From Rhinopithecimicrobium faecis (GTDB lineage Bacteria > Bacteroidota > Bacteroidia > Sphingobacteriales > Sphingobacteriaceae), in assembly GCA_017942165.1 (NCBI GenBank), contig JAGKSB010000011.1, positions 1 through 64,000 of the forward strand: a stretch of DNA of 64,000 nucleotides, in the 5' to 3' direction. The position numbers and the translations under genes are program-made. The notes under the pieces are model-generated. The model saw nothing but the letters and a program-made list of their open reading frames with translations, did not search any database and was not told where the DNA came from. How positions within the stretch are numbered: the stretch's first letter is position 1; each line of letters starts with the position of its first letter. Positions 8,585-16,960 of the stretch are shown piece by piece.

Positions 8585-10510
8585 TTAAACGGTTATTTCT
8601 TTAATTAATACTTCTCTAAATTCGTCAGCAGTCATAGATCCTAAGTCTACTGAACCATGTTTACGTACAGAAATTGTGCCACTCTCTAGCTCTTTCTCCC
8701 CTACAATAACCATATAAGGTAACTTTTTCACTTCTGCGTCACGAATCTTACGACCTACCTTCTCGTCACGAAGGTCTATCAGTCCGCGAATATCGGAATT
8801 ATTTAGCGATTCTAAAATATTTTTTGCATATTCTTCGTATTTTTCGGATACTGGAAGCACAATAAATTGTTCTGGCGCAAGCCATAACGGGAACTGTCCT
8901 GCACAATGTTCGATTAATACCGCAATAAATCTTTCTAAGGAACCAAATGGTGCACGGTGAATCATTACTGGGCGGTGCTTCGCATTGTCGGAACCTGTAT
9001 ACTCTAGCTCAAAACGCTCAGGAAGGTTGTAATCCACTTGGATCGTCCCTAACTGCCATTTACGCCCTAGAGCATCCTTCACCATAAAGTCTAACTTAGG
9101 ACCGTAAAATGCGGCTTCACCGTATTCTACAACCGTGCTTAAACCCTTCTCCGCAGCAGCCTCAATAATCGCTGATTCCGCTAAATTCCAATTCTCATCT
9201 GTACCGATATATTTCGTACGGTTTTCAGGGTCGCGTAACGAAACTTGTGCCGTAAAGTCGTTGAATCCTAACGATCCAAAAACATATAACACCAAGTCAA
9301 TTACTTTCTTGAACTCATCTTTAACCTGATCTGGACGGCAGAATAAATGGGCATCATCTTGTGTAAACCCTCTAACCCGTGTCAGACCGTGTAACTCCCC
9401 TGACTGCTCGTAACGGTACACCGTACCGAACTCAGCAAATCGTACCGGAAGCTCTTTGTAAGAACGAGGCTTTGTTTTGTAAATCTCACAGTGATGTGGA
9501 CAGTTCATCGGTTTTAAGAAGAATTCCTCCCCTTCAACTGGTGTCTTAATCGGCTGGAATGCATCCGCACCATACTTCTCATAGTGACCTGAAGTCACAT
9601 ACAATTGCTTATGGCCGATATGTGGTGTTACCACAGGCTCGTAACCCGACTTTAACTGCGCACGCTGTAAGAAGTCCATTAACTTCTGACGTAAAGCCGC
9701 TCCTTTAGGTAACCACAATGGAAGACCTGCACCTACTTTTTCAGAAAATGCAAATAACTCCAACTCCTTACCTAACTTGCGGTGATCACGTTTCTTTGCC
9801 TCTTCAATCATCTTCAAATATTCCGATAATTCCGATGCTTTAGGGAATGTCACCCCATAGATACGTGTCAGCTGCTTGCGACTCTCGTCCCCTCTCCAGT
9901 AAGCACCTGCTACATTCGTTAACTTAATAGCTTTAATGGTTCCTGTATGAGGAATATGTGGACCACGACATAGATCCGTGAAATCTCCTTGGGAGTAAAA
10001 CGTGATCTTACCGTCTTCTAAATCTTTTATTAAATCTAATTTGTACTCATCGCCTTTCGCTGTGAAGTAAGCAATGGCATCTGCTTTAGAAACCGCTTTA
10101 CGCTCGAAAGTCTCCTTACGCTTAGCCAACTCGAGCATCTTATCCTCAATCTGCTTGAAGTCATCTGAAGAGAACTCACGATCACCGAAATCTACATCGT
10201 AGTAGAATCCTGTTTCAATAGCAGGCCCAATTCCAAACTTTATACCGGGGTATAAAGCTTCTAAAGCCTCCGCTAATAAATGCGCCGAAGAGTGCCAAAA
10301 AGTTGACTTCCCTTGCGTATCATTCCAAGTTAAGAGCTTGATAGAAGCATCCGTGTCAATAGCACGTGAGGCATCCCAAACTTCCCCATTGATTTCCGCA
10401 GCAAGTACATTCCGTGCTAATCCCTCTGAAATTGATAAAGCCACCTGCATGGCTGTTGTCCCTTTTTCGTATTCTCTTTGAGAACCATCAGGAAGTGTGA
10501 TTTTAATCAT
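8585..10510 (-). CDS. thrS: Threonine--tRNA ligase
   Basis: This 641-residue enzyme charges tRNA-Thr. In order it has a TGS domain (1-60, [19 protein letters not shown]), an editing domain with H73-xxx-H77 (FWHSSAHLL) and [12 protein letters not shown], the class II catalytic core with MNCPHH around 335-340 (Cys337 is the expected zinc ligand), and the C-terminal anticodon-binding domain. I chose the ATG at 10510 because the codon before it is only a TTG that adds one residue. It heads the thrS-infC-rpmI-rplT operon. A TAnnTTTG element lies upstream at 10594-10601 and a small hairpin (10559-10580) sits in the leader. Confidence 0.97.
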   Translation of the reverse strand: MIKITLPDGSQREYEKGTTAMQVALSISEGLARNVLAAEINGEVWDASRAIDTDASIKLLTWNDTQGKSTFWHSSAHLLAEALEALYPGIKFGIGPAIETGFYYDVDFGDREFSSDDFKQIEDKMLELAKRKETFERKAVSKADAIAYFTAKGDEYKLDLIKDLEDGKITFYSQGDFTDLCRGPHIPHTGTIKAIKLTNVAGAYWRGDESRKQLTRIYGVTFPKASELSEYLKMIEEAKKRDHRKLGKELELFAFSEKVGAGLPLWLPKGAALRQKLMDFLQRAQLKSGYEPVVTPHIGHKQLYVTSGHYEKYGADAFQPIKTPVEGEEFFLKPMNCPHHCEIYKTKPRSYKELPVRFAEFGTVYRYEQSGELHGLTRVRGFTQDDAHLFCRPDQVKDEFKKVIDLVLYVFGSLGFNDFTAQVSLRDPENRTKYIGTDENWNLAESAIIEAAAEKGLSTVVEYGEAAFYGPKLDFMVKDALGRKWQLGTIQVDYNLPERFELEYTGSDNAKHRPVMIHRAPFGSLERFIAVLIEHCAGQFPLWLAPEQFIVLPVSEKYEEYAKNILESLNNSDIRGLIDLRDEKVGRKIRDAEVKKLPYMVIVGEKELESGTISVRKHGSVDLGSMTADEFREVLIKEITV

Positions 10511-10593
10511 CAACGAATATGATTTTAAATTTTAATAGAATTAATTAAGCAATCTATCATCACTAAAACAAATAGTGATCCTAGAAAGTATAA

Positions 10594-10601
10594 CAAAGAT
10601 A
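10594..10601 (-). promoter_or_regulatory. Probable -7 promoter element for thrS operon
   Basis: On the minus strand this reads TATCTTTG, a full match to the Bacteroidetes -7 element TAnnTTTG, about 85 bases before the thrS ATG. No clean TTG is seen 19 bases upstream, so the -33 element is weak. The predicted leader contains ATCACT/AGTGAT (a 6-bp hairpin), which might be used for control but has no recognisable threonine-anticodon mimic. Confidence 0.45.
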
Positions 10602-10646
10602 GGCAATACAAATTAGAATTGGAATCTATTTTCCCATCCTTCACTA

Positions 10647-11048
10647 CTACTGACTTAATAAATTGTATTTAGGCTTGTATTTGGCCACCAGAAATTCTTG
10701 GCATTCTTTTCTTCCTAGCTCTACTTTAATAAAAGAAATTTTAAATAATCTTAAATCTTCTTTTGTAAATAATCGCTTGAGGTAATCAACTTTCACATCT
10801 GGAATATACCCTCTTTCACGGCGAATGCGCTCGGTTTTCATTTTCCAGTGATAAATAAAAAACATGTTCTTATGCAAATTGCGAGCCTCTCCCACGTAGT
10901 AAAGTTCCCCTTTTAGGAAAAATGCGAAAACAGCGGGGATATCGGGAAACTGATTAAACCAATTTTTTGAAAATTGTACGTCAACACGATCAGCCTTATG
11001 CAATAATGCATACTCCATCGCTTCGATATATTCGGGTATCGTAGTCAT
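10647..11048 (-). CDS. GIY-YIG-like nuclease domain protein
   Basis: This 133-residue protein contains FAFFLKGELYYVGEARNLHKNM (about 41-62), which aligns with the GIY-YIG strand-turn-strand and the following Arg. The tail ELGRKECQEFLVAKYKPKYN has the conserved Glu and the final KYN typical of the superfamily. The first signature residues are changed (FAFF instead of GIY), so catalytic activity is uncertain. Members include homing endonucleases, UvrC-type nucleases and many uncharacterised single-domain proteins. It lies alone between thrS and a glycoside hydrolase gene, with no partner. Confidence 0.6.
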   Translation of the reverse strand: MTTIPEYIEAMEYALLHKADRVDVQFSKNWFNQFPDIPAVFAFFLKGELYYVGEARNLHKNMFFIYHWKMKTERIRRERGYIPDVKVDYLKRLFTKEDLRLFKISFIKVELGRKECQEFLVAKYKPKYNLLSQ

Positions 11049-11108
11049 CTAAATGCCCCCTAAGATAGACGTACTATTAAAGGGAATTAATGCTGCCGAT
11101 TCCTACAA

Positions 11109-12128
11109 TTATAAGCTTTGTAGCTTCGCGAGCTCCTGCGTAGAAAGTTTGAAAATCGTGCCATGACGAATCCCTAAAGGCATCTTTAAAGCCGGTGTAA
11201 GATCTTCCCAATGCGTCAAATCAGCCGAGCGCATTAAAGCATAATGATGATCTATATAGCGATCGTAATACAACCAATAAGCGCCCTCTCTGTAAACAGC
11301 TGTAGGCCCTTCAGCCCACAGCTCATTGCTAATAGGCGCTGATGCCGCGGAGTATGGGCCTGCTAAATTTTCCGCAAAAGCGATTTTCAGATTTTTCTGC
11401 GCAGGCTCCCGCGTTTCATCTTTTAAGAACATAAGCCAGCGATCACCTTGCCGCAGGATATGGGAATCAATAACATTAAATCCCGGCTCATAGAGCAGGA
11501 AAGTGCTTGAAAAATGCTTAAAATCTTTCGTTGTTACCGCATAAATACGGTGGTTATATCCATTGTCCGCCGACACGAAGGTTTCAGGAAAATGTCCCGT
11601 AATCGTTGTAGCCCAATAAATTAAGTACTCCGCCTTCTGAGCGTCATATGTTATCTCTGGTGCCCATGTATTTCGAGCCTTCGCCTCATGCTCCATCACA
11701 GGAATATACTGCTGTGGCGACCAGTGAATTAAATCCCGAGAATGGGCATAACCTATGCCCCGCGCTGTCCAGCTCACAGTCCATACCATATGAAATATAC
11801 CGTCAGCACCACGAATGATGCAGGGATCACGCATCAGCTTGTCAGCGGACAACTCAGGTTTTAAAAAAGACTGATCCCCCTTTAACGCATGCCACTGCAA
11901 GCCATCATAGGAATATGCTAAATGCAAACCATCGGCACCGTTATCCTTAAAATATGAAAATCCATAGACTGAATCTTGTGCCCTATCGGCAATCAATTCT
12001 TGACCGCTAGCTGCTGCTATACTACAAAACCATACGCTGAAAACAGCGATTAGGCTTCTGAAAAAATGTCCCTGAAAATTGTTTCGCTCACTGCTGTCCT
12101 TCATAATTCGCTCACTGTTGTCCTTCAT
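11109..12128 (-). CDS. Secreted GH43-like glycoside hydrolase
   Basis: This 339-residue protein has an N-terminal export signal (FFRSLIAVFSVWFCSIAAASG, about 22-42) and a five-bladed beta-propeller of the GH43/GH117-like clan. The three acidic positions expected for catalysis are visible: D101 (MRDPCII), D221 (VIDSHIL) and E273 (WAEGPTAVY). Blades start with patterns such as LAYSYDGLQWHAL and GYAHSRDLIHWSP. It probably trims arabinose- or xylose-type side chains in the periplasm; the exact substrate cannot be read. The start is ambiguous because a 24-bp tandem repeat duplicates the start region (ATG at 12128 and at 12104). Both give a charged stretch before the signal peptide. Confidence 0.7.
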   Translation of the reverse strand: MKDNSERIMKDSSERNNFQGHFFRSLIAVFSVWFCSIAAASGQELIADRAQDSVYGFSYFKDNGADGLHLAYSYDGLQWHALKGDQSFLKPELSADKLMRDPCIIRGADGIFHMVWTVSWTARGIGYAHSRDLIHWSPQQYIPVMEHEAKARNTWAPEITYDAQKAEYLIYWATTITGHFPETFVSADNGYNHRIYAVTTKDFKHFSSTFLLYEPGFNVIDSHILRQGDRWLMFLKDETREPAQKNLKIAFAENLAGPYSAASAPISNELWAEGPTAVYREGAYWLYYDRYIDHHYALMRSADLTHWEDLTPALKMPLGIRHGTIFKLSTQELAKLQSL

Positions 12129-12131
12129 AAT
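12084..12131 (-). repeat. 24-bp tandem repeat duplicating a start codon
   Basis: The units 12084-12107 and 12108-12131 differ at one base. Read on the minus strand each encodes MKD-x-SER plus one residue, so each copy carries its own ATG. The first six bases of a third copy follow. The repeat lies at the very start of the GH43-like gene. Confidence 0.85.
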
Positions 12132-12221
12132 ACGCTCCCGGTCGTTGTTTATAATTGGTCCTCTTTAAAGGAAAATTTCTTAAAGAGAATTTGCTTTAGA
12201 TGCAGAAACTAATTTACATTT

Positions 12222-12255
12222 AAAATAGCGATTATCGGTATAAAAATCGCTATTT
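12222..12255. promoter_or_regulatory. Inverted repeat upstream of ferredoxin reductase gene
   Basis: AAATAGCGATT (12223-12233) is matched perfectly by AATCGCTATTT (12245-12255) across an 11-base spacer, 79 bases before the reductase ATG at 12334. It has no U-run, so it is more likely an operator or an mRNA hairpin than a terminator. The binding factor is unknown. Confidence 0.45.
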
Positions 12256-12333
12256 ATGGAAGGACAAATTCCACAAATTCCCCACTTCAGGCAAACAAAT
12301 TCCCTATATAAATTGTTTTTAGCTAAAAAAAGC

Positions 12334-13338
12334 ATGATTAAAACAGATATCTGTATCATAGGCGCAGGACCTGTAGGTCTATTTGCCGTATTTGAAGCTG
12401 GTCTATTAAAGATGCGTTGCCATTTAATAGATGTACTCCCTCAGGTTGGAGGACAGCTTTCCGAAATCTACCCGCACAAACCTATTTATGATATCCCTGG
12501 ATACCCCACAATTAAAGCGCAAGAGTTAATTGACAATCAGTTAGCACAAATAAAACCATTTAACCCCACCTTTACACTAGGCGAGCAAGTCTCCGCCCTC
12601 AAGAAGCAGGAAGATGGATCTTATATCGTGCAGAGTGATGAGGGCACAGAAATTCATTGCCAAGTCGTGGTAATTGCTGCAGGATTAGGCTCTTTTGAAC
12701 CGCGAAAACCAGCCTTAGAAAATTTAACAAATTTCGAACGTAAAGGCGTAGACTATATGGTTAAAGACCCCGAAAAATATAGGGGAAAGCGAATTGTCAT
12801 TGCTGGAGGCGGAGACTCAGCCTTAGATTGGACGATCTTCCTTGCTGATGTCGCTGCAGAAGTCACCCTTATACACCGCTCTGACAGCTTCCGTGGCGCA
12901 CCCGATTCAGCCGATAAAATCCAAGAACTAGCCCAAGCAGGGCGCATTAATCTGCTGTTATCTCATCATCTTTCAGCTTTAGCGGGGACCTCCCAATTAG
13001 CAAGTGTTATCGCCGTAAATAAGGCGCAGGAAACAGTGACCATCCCCGCAGATTATTTTATCCCCCTATTTGGGCTAAGCCCCAAACTAGGCCCTATTGC
13101 TGCTTGGGGTTTACAAATTGATAAAAATGCCATTGAGGTAAACACCTTCGACTATGCAACAAATGTGGAGCGCATCTTTGCTATCGGAGATATTAACACC
13201 TATCCAGGGAAGCTGAAGCTTATCCTTTGTGGTTACCATGAAGCCGCTCTTATGGCTCAATCGGCATTTAAATATGTTTACCCCGACCAGAAATTAAGTT
13301 TTAAATACACAACAGTCAATGGAATAAATACCTTTTAA
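12334..13338 (+). CDS. Ferredoxin--NADP+ reductase, thioredoxin-reductase-like
   Basis: This 334-residue flavoenzyme has an N-terminal FAD-binding GxGxxG (CIIGAGPVGLFAVFEAG), a central NAD(P) motif (IAGGGDSALDW) with HRSDSFR downstream, and the C-terminal FAD closing motif FAIGDINTYPGK. It lacks the CxxC pair of thioredoxin reductase, which indicates the ferredoxin/flavodoxin reductase class found in Bacillus and Bacteroidetes. I chose the ATG at 12334, since a 26-residue extension from 12256 does not fit the family. A [2Fe-2S] ferredoxin gene starts 2 bases after the stop and is the likely redox partner. Confidence 0.9.
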   Translation: MIKTDICIIGAGPVGLFAVFEAGLLKMRCHLIDVLPQVGGQLSEIYPHKPIYDIPGYPTIKAQELIDNQLAQIKPFNPTFTLGEQVSALKKQEDGSYIVQSDEGTEIHCQVVVIAAGLGSFEPRKPALENLTNFERKGVDYMVKDPEKYRGKRIVIAGGGDSALDWTIFLADVAAEVTLIHRSDSFRGAPDSADKIQELAQAGRINLLLSHHLSALAGTSQLASVIAVNKAQETVTIPADYFIPLFGLSPKLGPIAAWGLQIDKNAIEVNTFDYATNVERIFAIGDINTYPGKLKLILCGYHEAALMAQSAFKYVYPDQKLSFKYTTVNGINTF

Positions 13339-13340
13339 CG

Positions 13341-13670
13341 ATGGAAAACACCATTCATATAACTGTAATCGACAGCGATAATTCTACAGCTTTAATTCCC
13401 GTACCTACGGATATTAACCTCTCCTTAATGGAAATCTTAAAAGCTTCGGGATATGATATTCTTGCGACATGTGGCGGGATGGCACTTTGTGCTACCTGCC
13501 ATGTGGAGATACTCGCTGGAGGACAGCAGCTGCGCGAGCCTGAAGACCAGGAGTTAGCTATGTTAGATAGTCTGCCGGATGCGGATGACAATAGCCGCTT
13601 AGCATGCCAGTTAAGACTACATCCTGAAAATGATGGTTTACGCATAAAAATCAAGAGAGCCCTGCAGTAA
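13341..13670 (+). CDS. [2Fe-2S] ferredoxin, adrenodoxin type
   Basis: This 109-residue protein carries the cluster ligands CGGMALCATC (three Cys) and a fourth Cys in SRLACQL, in the plant/adrenodoxin arrangement with C-x5-C-x2-C. It transfers single electrons. The preceding gene encodes an NADP-dependent ferredoxin reductase with only 2 bases between them, so they form an operon and probably a redox couple. The final acceptor is not encoded nearby. No anomalies were seen. Confidence 0.92.
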   Translation: MENTIHITVIDSDNSTALIPVPTDINLSLMEILKASGYDILATCGGMALCATCHVEILAGGQQLREPEDQELAMLDSLPDADDNSRLACQLRLHPENDGLRIKIKRALQ

Positions 13671-13919
13671 ATAACAACAATAATTGTGTATAATGTACAC
13701 ACCACCATAAATTTAAAATTTCAAGCCTATTTGCTTTCGAAATTAATTAGTAAAACAACTAACTGAAAACCAGCTACTAACACAATAATACTTTAGTAAA
13801 TAACGGGTTACCCTAACAAACTAGCAAGGATTTTAGAGATATTTTAGCTTTTTGATATAAAAATTAGGATATTTGCACGGAATTTCCAACAAATAGATAT
13901 TCATATAAAATTAAATCAT

Positions 13920-15233
13920 ATGCTAAGCAATCGCACAGATCGTAAGTTCCCAAGAGTCATCATAATTGGTGGTGGTTTCGGTGGAATTGAAGTTGCTAAA
14001 AATCTAAAAGATAAAGAAGTCGAAGTATTATTATTAGACCGCAACAACTACCATACTTTTCAGCCTTTACTCTACCAAGTAGCGACAGGTACTCTTGCGG
14101 CCGATTCCATTGCTTTTCCGCTTAGAAAAATGTTTAAGTCACAGAAAAACTTCCATTTTAGAATTGCCGAAGTAGAATCTATTGACACGGACAACAAGAT
14201 CGTTCAAACGGATGTAGGTGATTTCGACTATGACTATCTAGTGGTAGCTACGGGTGCGACAACGAATTTCTTCGGAAATCAACAAATTGCAAAATATGCT
14301 CTACCGATGAAATCGGTGAAAGAAGCGTTAGATATTCGTTCATACGTACTTCAAAATTTAGAAGAAGCGGTTTTAAAACCCGCTGCTGAAGACCGTAAAC
14401 CACACTTAAATTTCGTTATTGTAGGTGGTGGCCCGACAGGTGTTGAGCTTTCTGGTGCTATTGCTGAAATCCGCAATAATATCTTGGTAAAAGATTATCC
14501 AGAGCTTTCGATGGATGAAATGAATGTGTACTTAGTGGAAGGTCAAGACCGCGTATTAGCGCCTCTATCGACTCAAGCGCAAACAAAAGCTAAATTATAC
14601 CTTGAAGAGTTAGGTGTTAAAGTATTATTACAAGTTTCTGTTACAGGATACGATGGAAATGCCATCACCTTCGCCGATGGACGTAGCATTGAAACAAAAA
14701 CAGTAATCTGGGGTGCTGGCGTAGCTGGTCAGTTTCCTGCAGGCTTTGATAAAGAAATTATCCAACGTGGTAACCGTATTCAAACGGATACACAATGTCG
14801 CGTTACAGGCTTAGATGCCGTATATGCTATTGGAGACGTTTCGGCACATATGTCAGAAGAACTTCCTCGTGGCCTTCCTGGGGTAGCGCCTGTTGCGTCT
14901 CAACAAGGTGCATACGTTGCTGAACACATCGTTAAAATATTAAATAAACAAACGCCTGCACCTTTCAAATATTTTGATAAAGGATCTATGGCTACGGTAG
15001 GTCGTAATAAAGCCGTCGTAGATATGGGGAAAATCCGTTTTCAAGGTTTCTTTGCTTGGTTCGTATGGATGTTTGTTCACTTAGTTTCCATCTTCGGATT
15101 TAGAAATAAATTAGTAACTTTCACCAACTGGGCTGTGAAATACTTCACAACCAATGGAGGCATCCGTTTGATTATCCACAAGTATAATCGACCTGCACCG
15201 GAAACAAAGGAAAAAGAAAGTACAACTGTTTAA
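13920..15233 (+). CDS. ndh: Type II NADH dehydrogenase
   Basis: This 437-residue flavoprotein oxidises NADH and reduces the quinone pool without pumping protons. It shows the FAD motif IIGGGFGGIEVAKNL (about 14-28), the NAD motif VIVGGGPTGVELSGAIAE (about 160-177) and the FAD closing motif VYAIGDVSAH. The C-terminus has an amphipathic hydrophobic segment (FFAWFVWMFVHLVSIFGF) for membrane attachment and quinone access, as in the family. The upstream 250-base gap holds no gene. The PolX-like gene follows after 14 bases and may be co-transcribed. Confidence 0.93.
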   Translation: MLSNRTDRKFPRVIIIGGGFGGIEVAKNLKDKEVEVLLLDRNNYHTFQPLLYQVATGTLAADSIAFPLRKMFKSQKNFHFRIAEVESIDTDNKIVQTDVGDFDYDYLVVATGATTNFFGNQQIAKYALPMKSVKEALDIRSYVLQNLEEAVLKPAAEDRKPHLNFVIVGGGPTGVELSGAIAEIRNNILVKDYPELSMDEMNVYLVEGQDRVLAPLSTQAQTKAKLYLEELGVKVLLQVSVTGYDGNAITFADGRSIETKTVIWGAGVAGQFPAGFDKEIIQRGNRIQTDTQCRVTGLDAVYAIGDVSAHMSEELPRGLPGVAPVASQQGAYVAEHIVKILNKQTPAPFKYFDKGSMATVGRNKAVVDMGKIRFQGFFAWFVWMFVHLVSIFGFRNKLVTFTNWAVKYFTTNGGIRLIIHKYNRPAPETKEKESTTV

Positions 15234-15247
15234 AAAAATATAAGAAA

Positions 15248-16894
15248 ATGGATAATAAGACGATTGCCAAAAAATTTAAATTATGTGGCCAACTTATGGA
15301 GCTACACAATGAGAATCCTTTTAGAACTAAAGCAATCGCCAACGCCTCCTTTAAGTTGGATAAATTACCATTTTCCATTGCTGAGTCTTCCTTAGAAACC
15401 CTCAGTGAGCAGCCAGGTATTGGAAAGTCTACCGCTGAAAAGGCCTTAGAAATAGTACATACAGGCTCTTTTAAAGAACTAGATCAGATGTTAAGCATCA
15501 CCCCAGAAGGAATTTTGGAGATGCTTAACATTAAAGGTTTAGGTCCCAAAAAAGTGCAAATTGTCTGGAAAGACCTAGCAATAGAATCTGTAGGTGAACT
15601 TTATTACGCTTGTAATGAAAATCGACTTATTGAAGCTAAAGGATTTGGCCTTAAGACGCAGGAAACAATCAAGAAAGCGATTGAGTTTACCATCGCTAGC
15701 CAAGGTTGGTTTTTATTCGCCAAAGTGCAGCCCTCAGCGGAAACTCTCTTTGCTACACTTGAAAAAATAATTCCTCCTGGCACCCTACTCTCTTTTACAT
15801 GCGACTACCGTCGTAAAGTAGAGATCCTGGAACATGTATCTGTTATAATTGCCCTCAGTACCGAAGAAATAACAGCTTTATTAACGCAGGTTACAGCCTT
15901 AACAGCAAGTAGCGACCTCCGCTATACAGATGTCAATGGATTCACTTTTGTGTTTATAAGTACCACAAAAGAAGAATTTTATAAAGATCTTTTTATAAGT
16001 AGCGCCTCTGCGGCACACTTAGCACTCTTACCACAAGAAATTCCTTCTGCAGCTTCTGAACAGGATATCTATGCAGCGTTAGGCCTAGCGTATATCGAAC
16101 CTGAGCTGCGTGAAGGCTATAATGAAGTTGCTTTAGCGAAAGCTCAAGCACTGCCTAAGCTGATAGAATATACCGATCTAACGGGGACTTTACACAACCA
16201 CTCAACCTACTCCGATGGGGTGCATAGCCTCAAAGAAATGGCTTTGTACTGTAAAGATGTACTTAAGTTAGCCTATCTTGGGATCTGTGACCACTCGAAG
16301 ACGGCATTTTATGCCAATGGTCTCTCCATCGAGCGCCTGCAACAGCAGTGGGCAGAAATCGATCAGCTGAATATCGAATTGGCACCCTTCAAAATATTTA
16401 AAGGTATTGAGTCTGATATCCTCTCTGACGGATCGTTAGATTATCCAGACGAAATATTAGCAGGCTTTGACTTCGTCGTAGCCTCCGTACACGCCAATCT
16501 AAAAATGGACGAGCAGAAGGCTACAGAACGTATCCTGAAAGCCATTGAAAATCCCTACACGACTATTTTGGGGCACCCTACAGGGCGATTACTACTCAGC
16601 CGTGCAGGCTATCCCCTCGATTTCAAACGTATTATTGACGCCTGTGCCCAGCATCAGGTCGTCATTGAGATCAATGCCAATCCCCTACGCCTAGATTTAG
16701 ACTGGAGATGGCACCGCTATGCCGTGGAAAAAGGCGTCCTATTGAGTATTAATCCTGATGCCCACCGCACGGAAGGCTTGACAGATATGCTTTATGGCAC
16801 CTACGTAGCGCGAAAAGGAGGCCTTGAGGCTAAGGACTGTTTGAACACCTACTCCCTGACCGAAATAACCAACTATTTTCAAGCGAAGAAATAA
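15248..16894 (+). CDS. polX: PolX-like protein with degenerate polymerase site and intact PHP phosphoesterase
   Basis: This 548-residue protein has the PolX layout. It has an N-terminal 8-kDa-like domain with helix-hairpin-helix motifs (QPGIGKST 55-62, IKGLGPKK 95-102, AKGFGLKT 130-137), a nucleotidyltransferase domain and a C-terminal PHP domain. In active PolX the polymerase domain reads GS-YRR followed by DxD. Here it is CDYRR (185-189) and then HVS (197-199), so both metal-binding Asp residues are gone. The PHP metal ligands are complete: H316, H318, D323, H349, E388, H415, H443, D504 and H506. It probably acts as a 3'-5' exonuclease or other phosphoesterase in DNA repair, not as a polymerase. 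Confidence 0.85.
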   Translation: MDNKTIAKKFKLCGQLMELHNENPFRTKAIANASFKLDKLPFSIAESSLETLSEQPGIGKSTAEKALEIVHTGSFKELDQMLSITPEGILEMLNIKGLGPKKVQIVWKDLAIESVGELYYACNENRLIEAKGFGLKTQETIKKAIEFTIASQGWFLFAKVQPSAETLFATLEKIIPPGTLLSFTCDYRRKVEILEHVSVIIALSTEEITALLTQVTALTASSDLRYTDVNGFTFVFISTTKEEFYKDLFISSASAAHLALLPQEIPSAASEQDIYAALGLAYIEPELREGYNEVALAKAQALPKLIEYTDLTGTLHNHSTYSDGVHSLKEMALYCKDVLKLAYLGICDHSKTAFYANGLSIERLQQQWAEIDQLNIELAPFKIFKGIESDILSDGSLDYPDEILAGFDFVVASVHANLKMDEQKATERILKAIENPYTTILGHPTGRLLLSRAGYPLDFKRIIDACAQHQVVIEINANPLRLDLDWRWHRYAVEKGVLLSINPDAHRTEGLTDMLYGTYVARKGGLEAKDCLNTYSLTEITNYFQAKK

Positions 16895-16960
16895 CGCTTT
16901 ATTTTCAGCTTACGACCTTATTTATTTAGATTTACCTCGTACCAAGTAAATCCTTTTATT

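Noticed and set aside
10511..10646. A T-box riboswitch upstream of thrS
   Set aside because: The leader is too short, has no T-box sequence and no specifier stem, and T-boxes are not expected in this phylum.
16918..16955. A GATTTAC/GTAAATC inverted repeat before the M1 peptidase as a terminator
   Set aside because: The stem is only 7 bp with a long loop and a weak T tail; it is not better than background in this AT-rich spacer.
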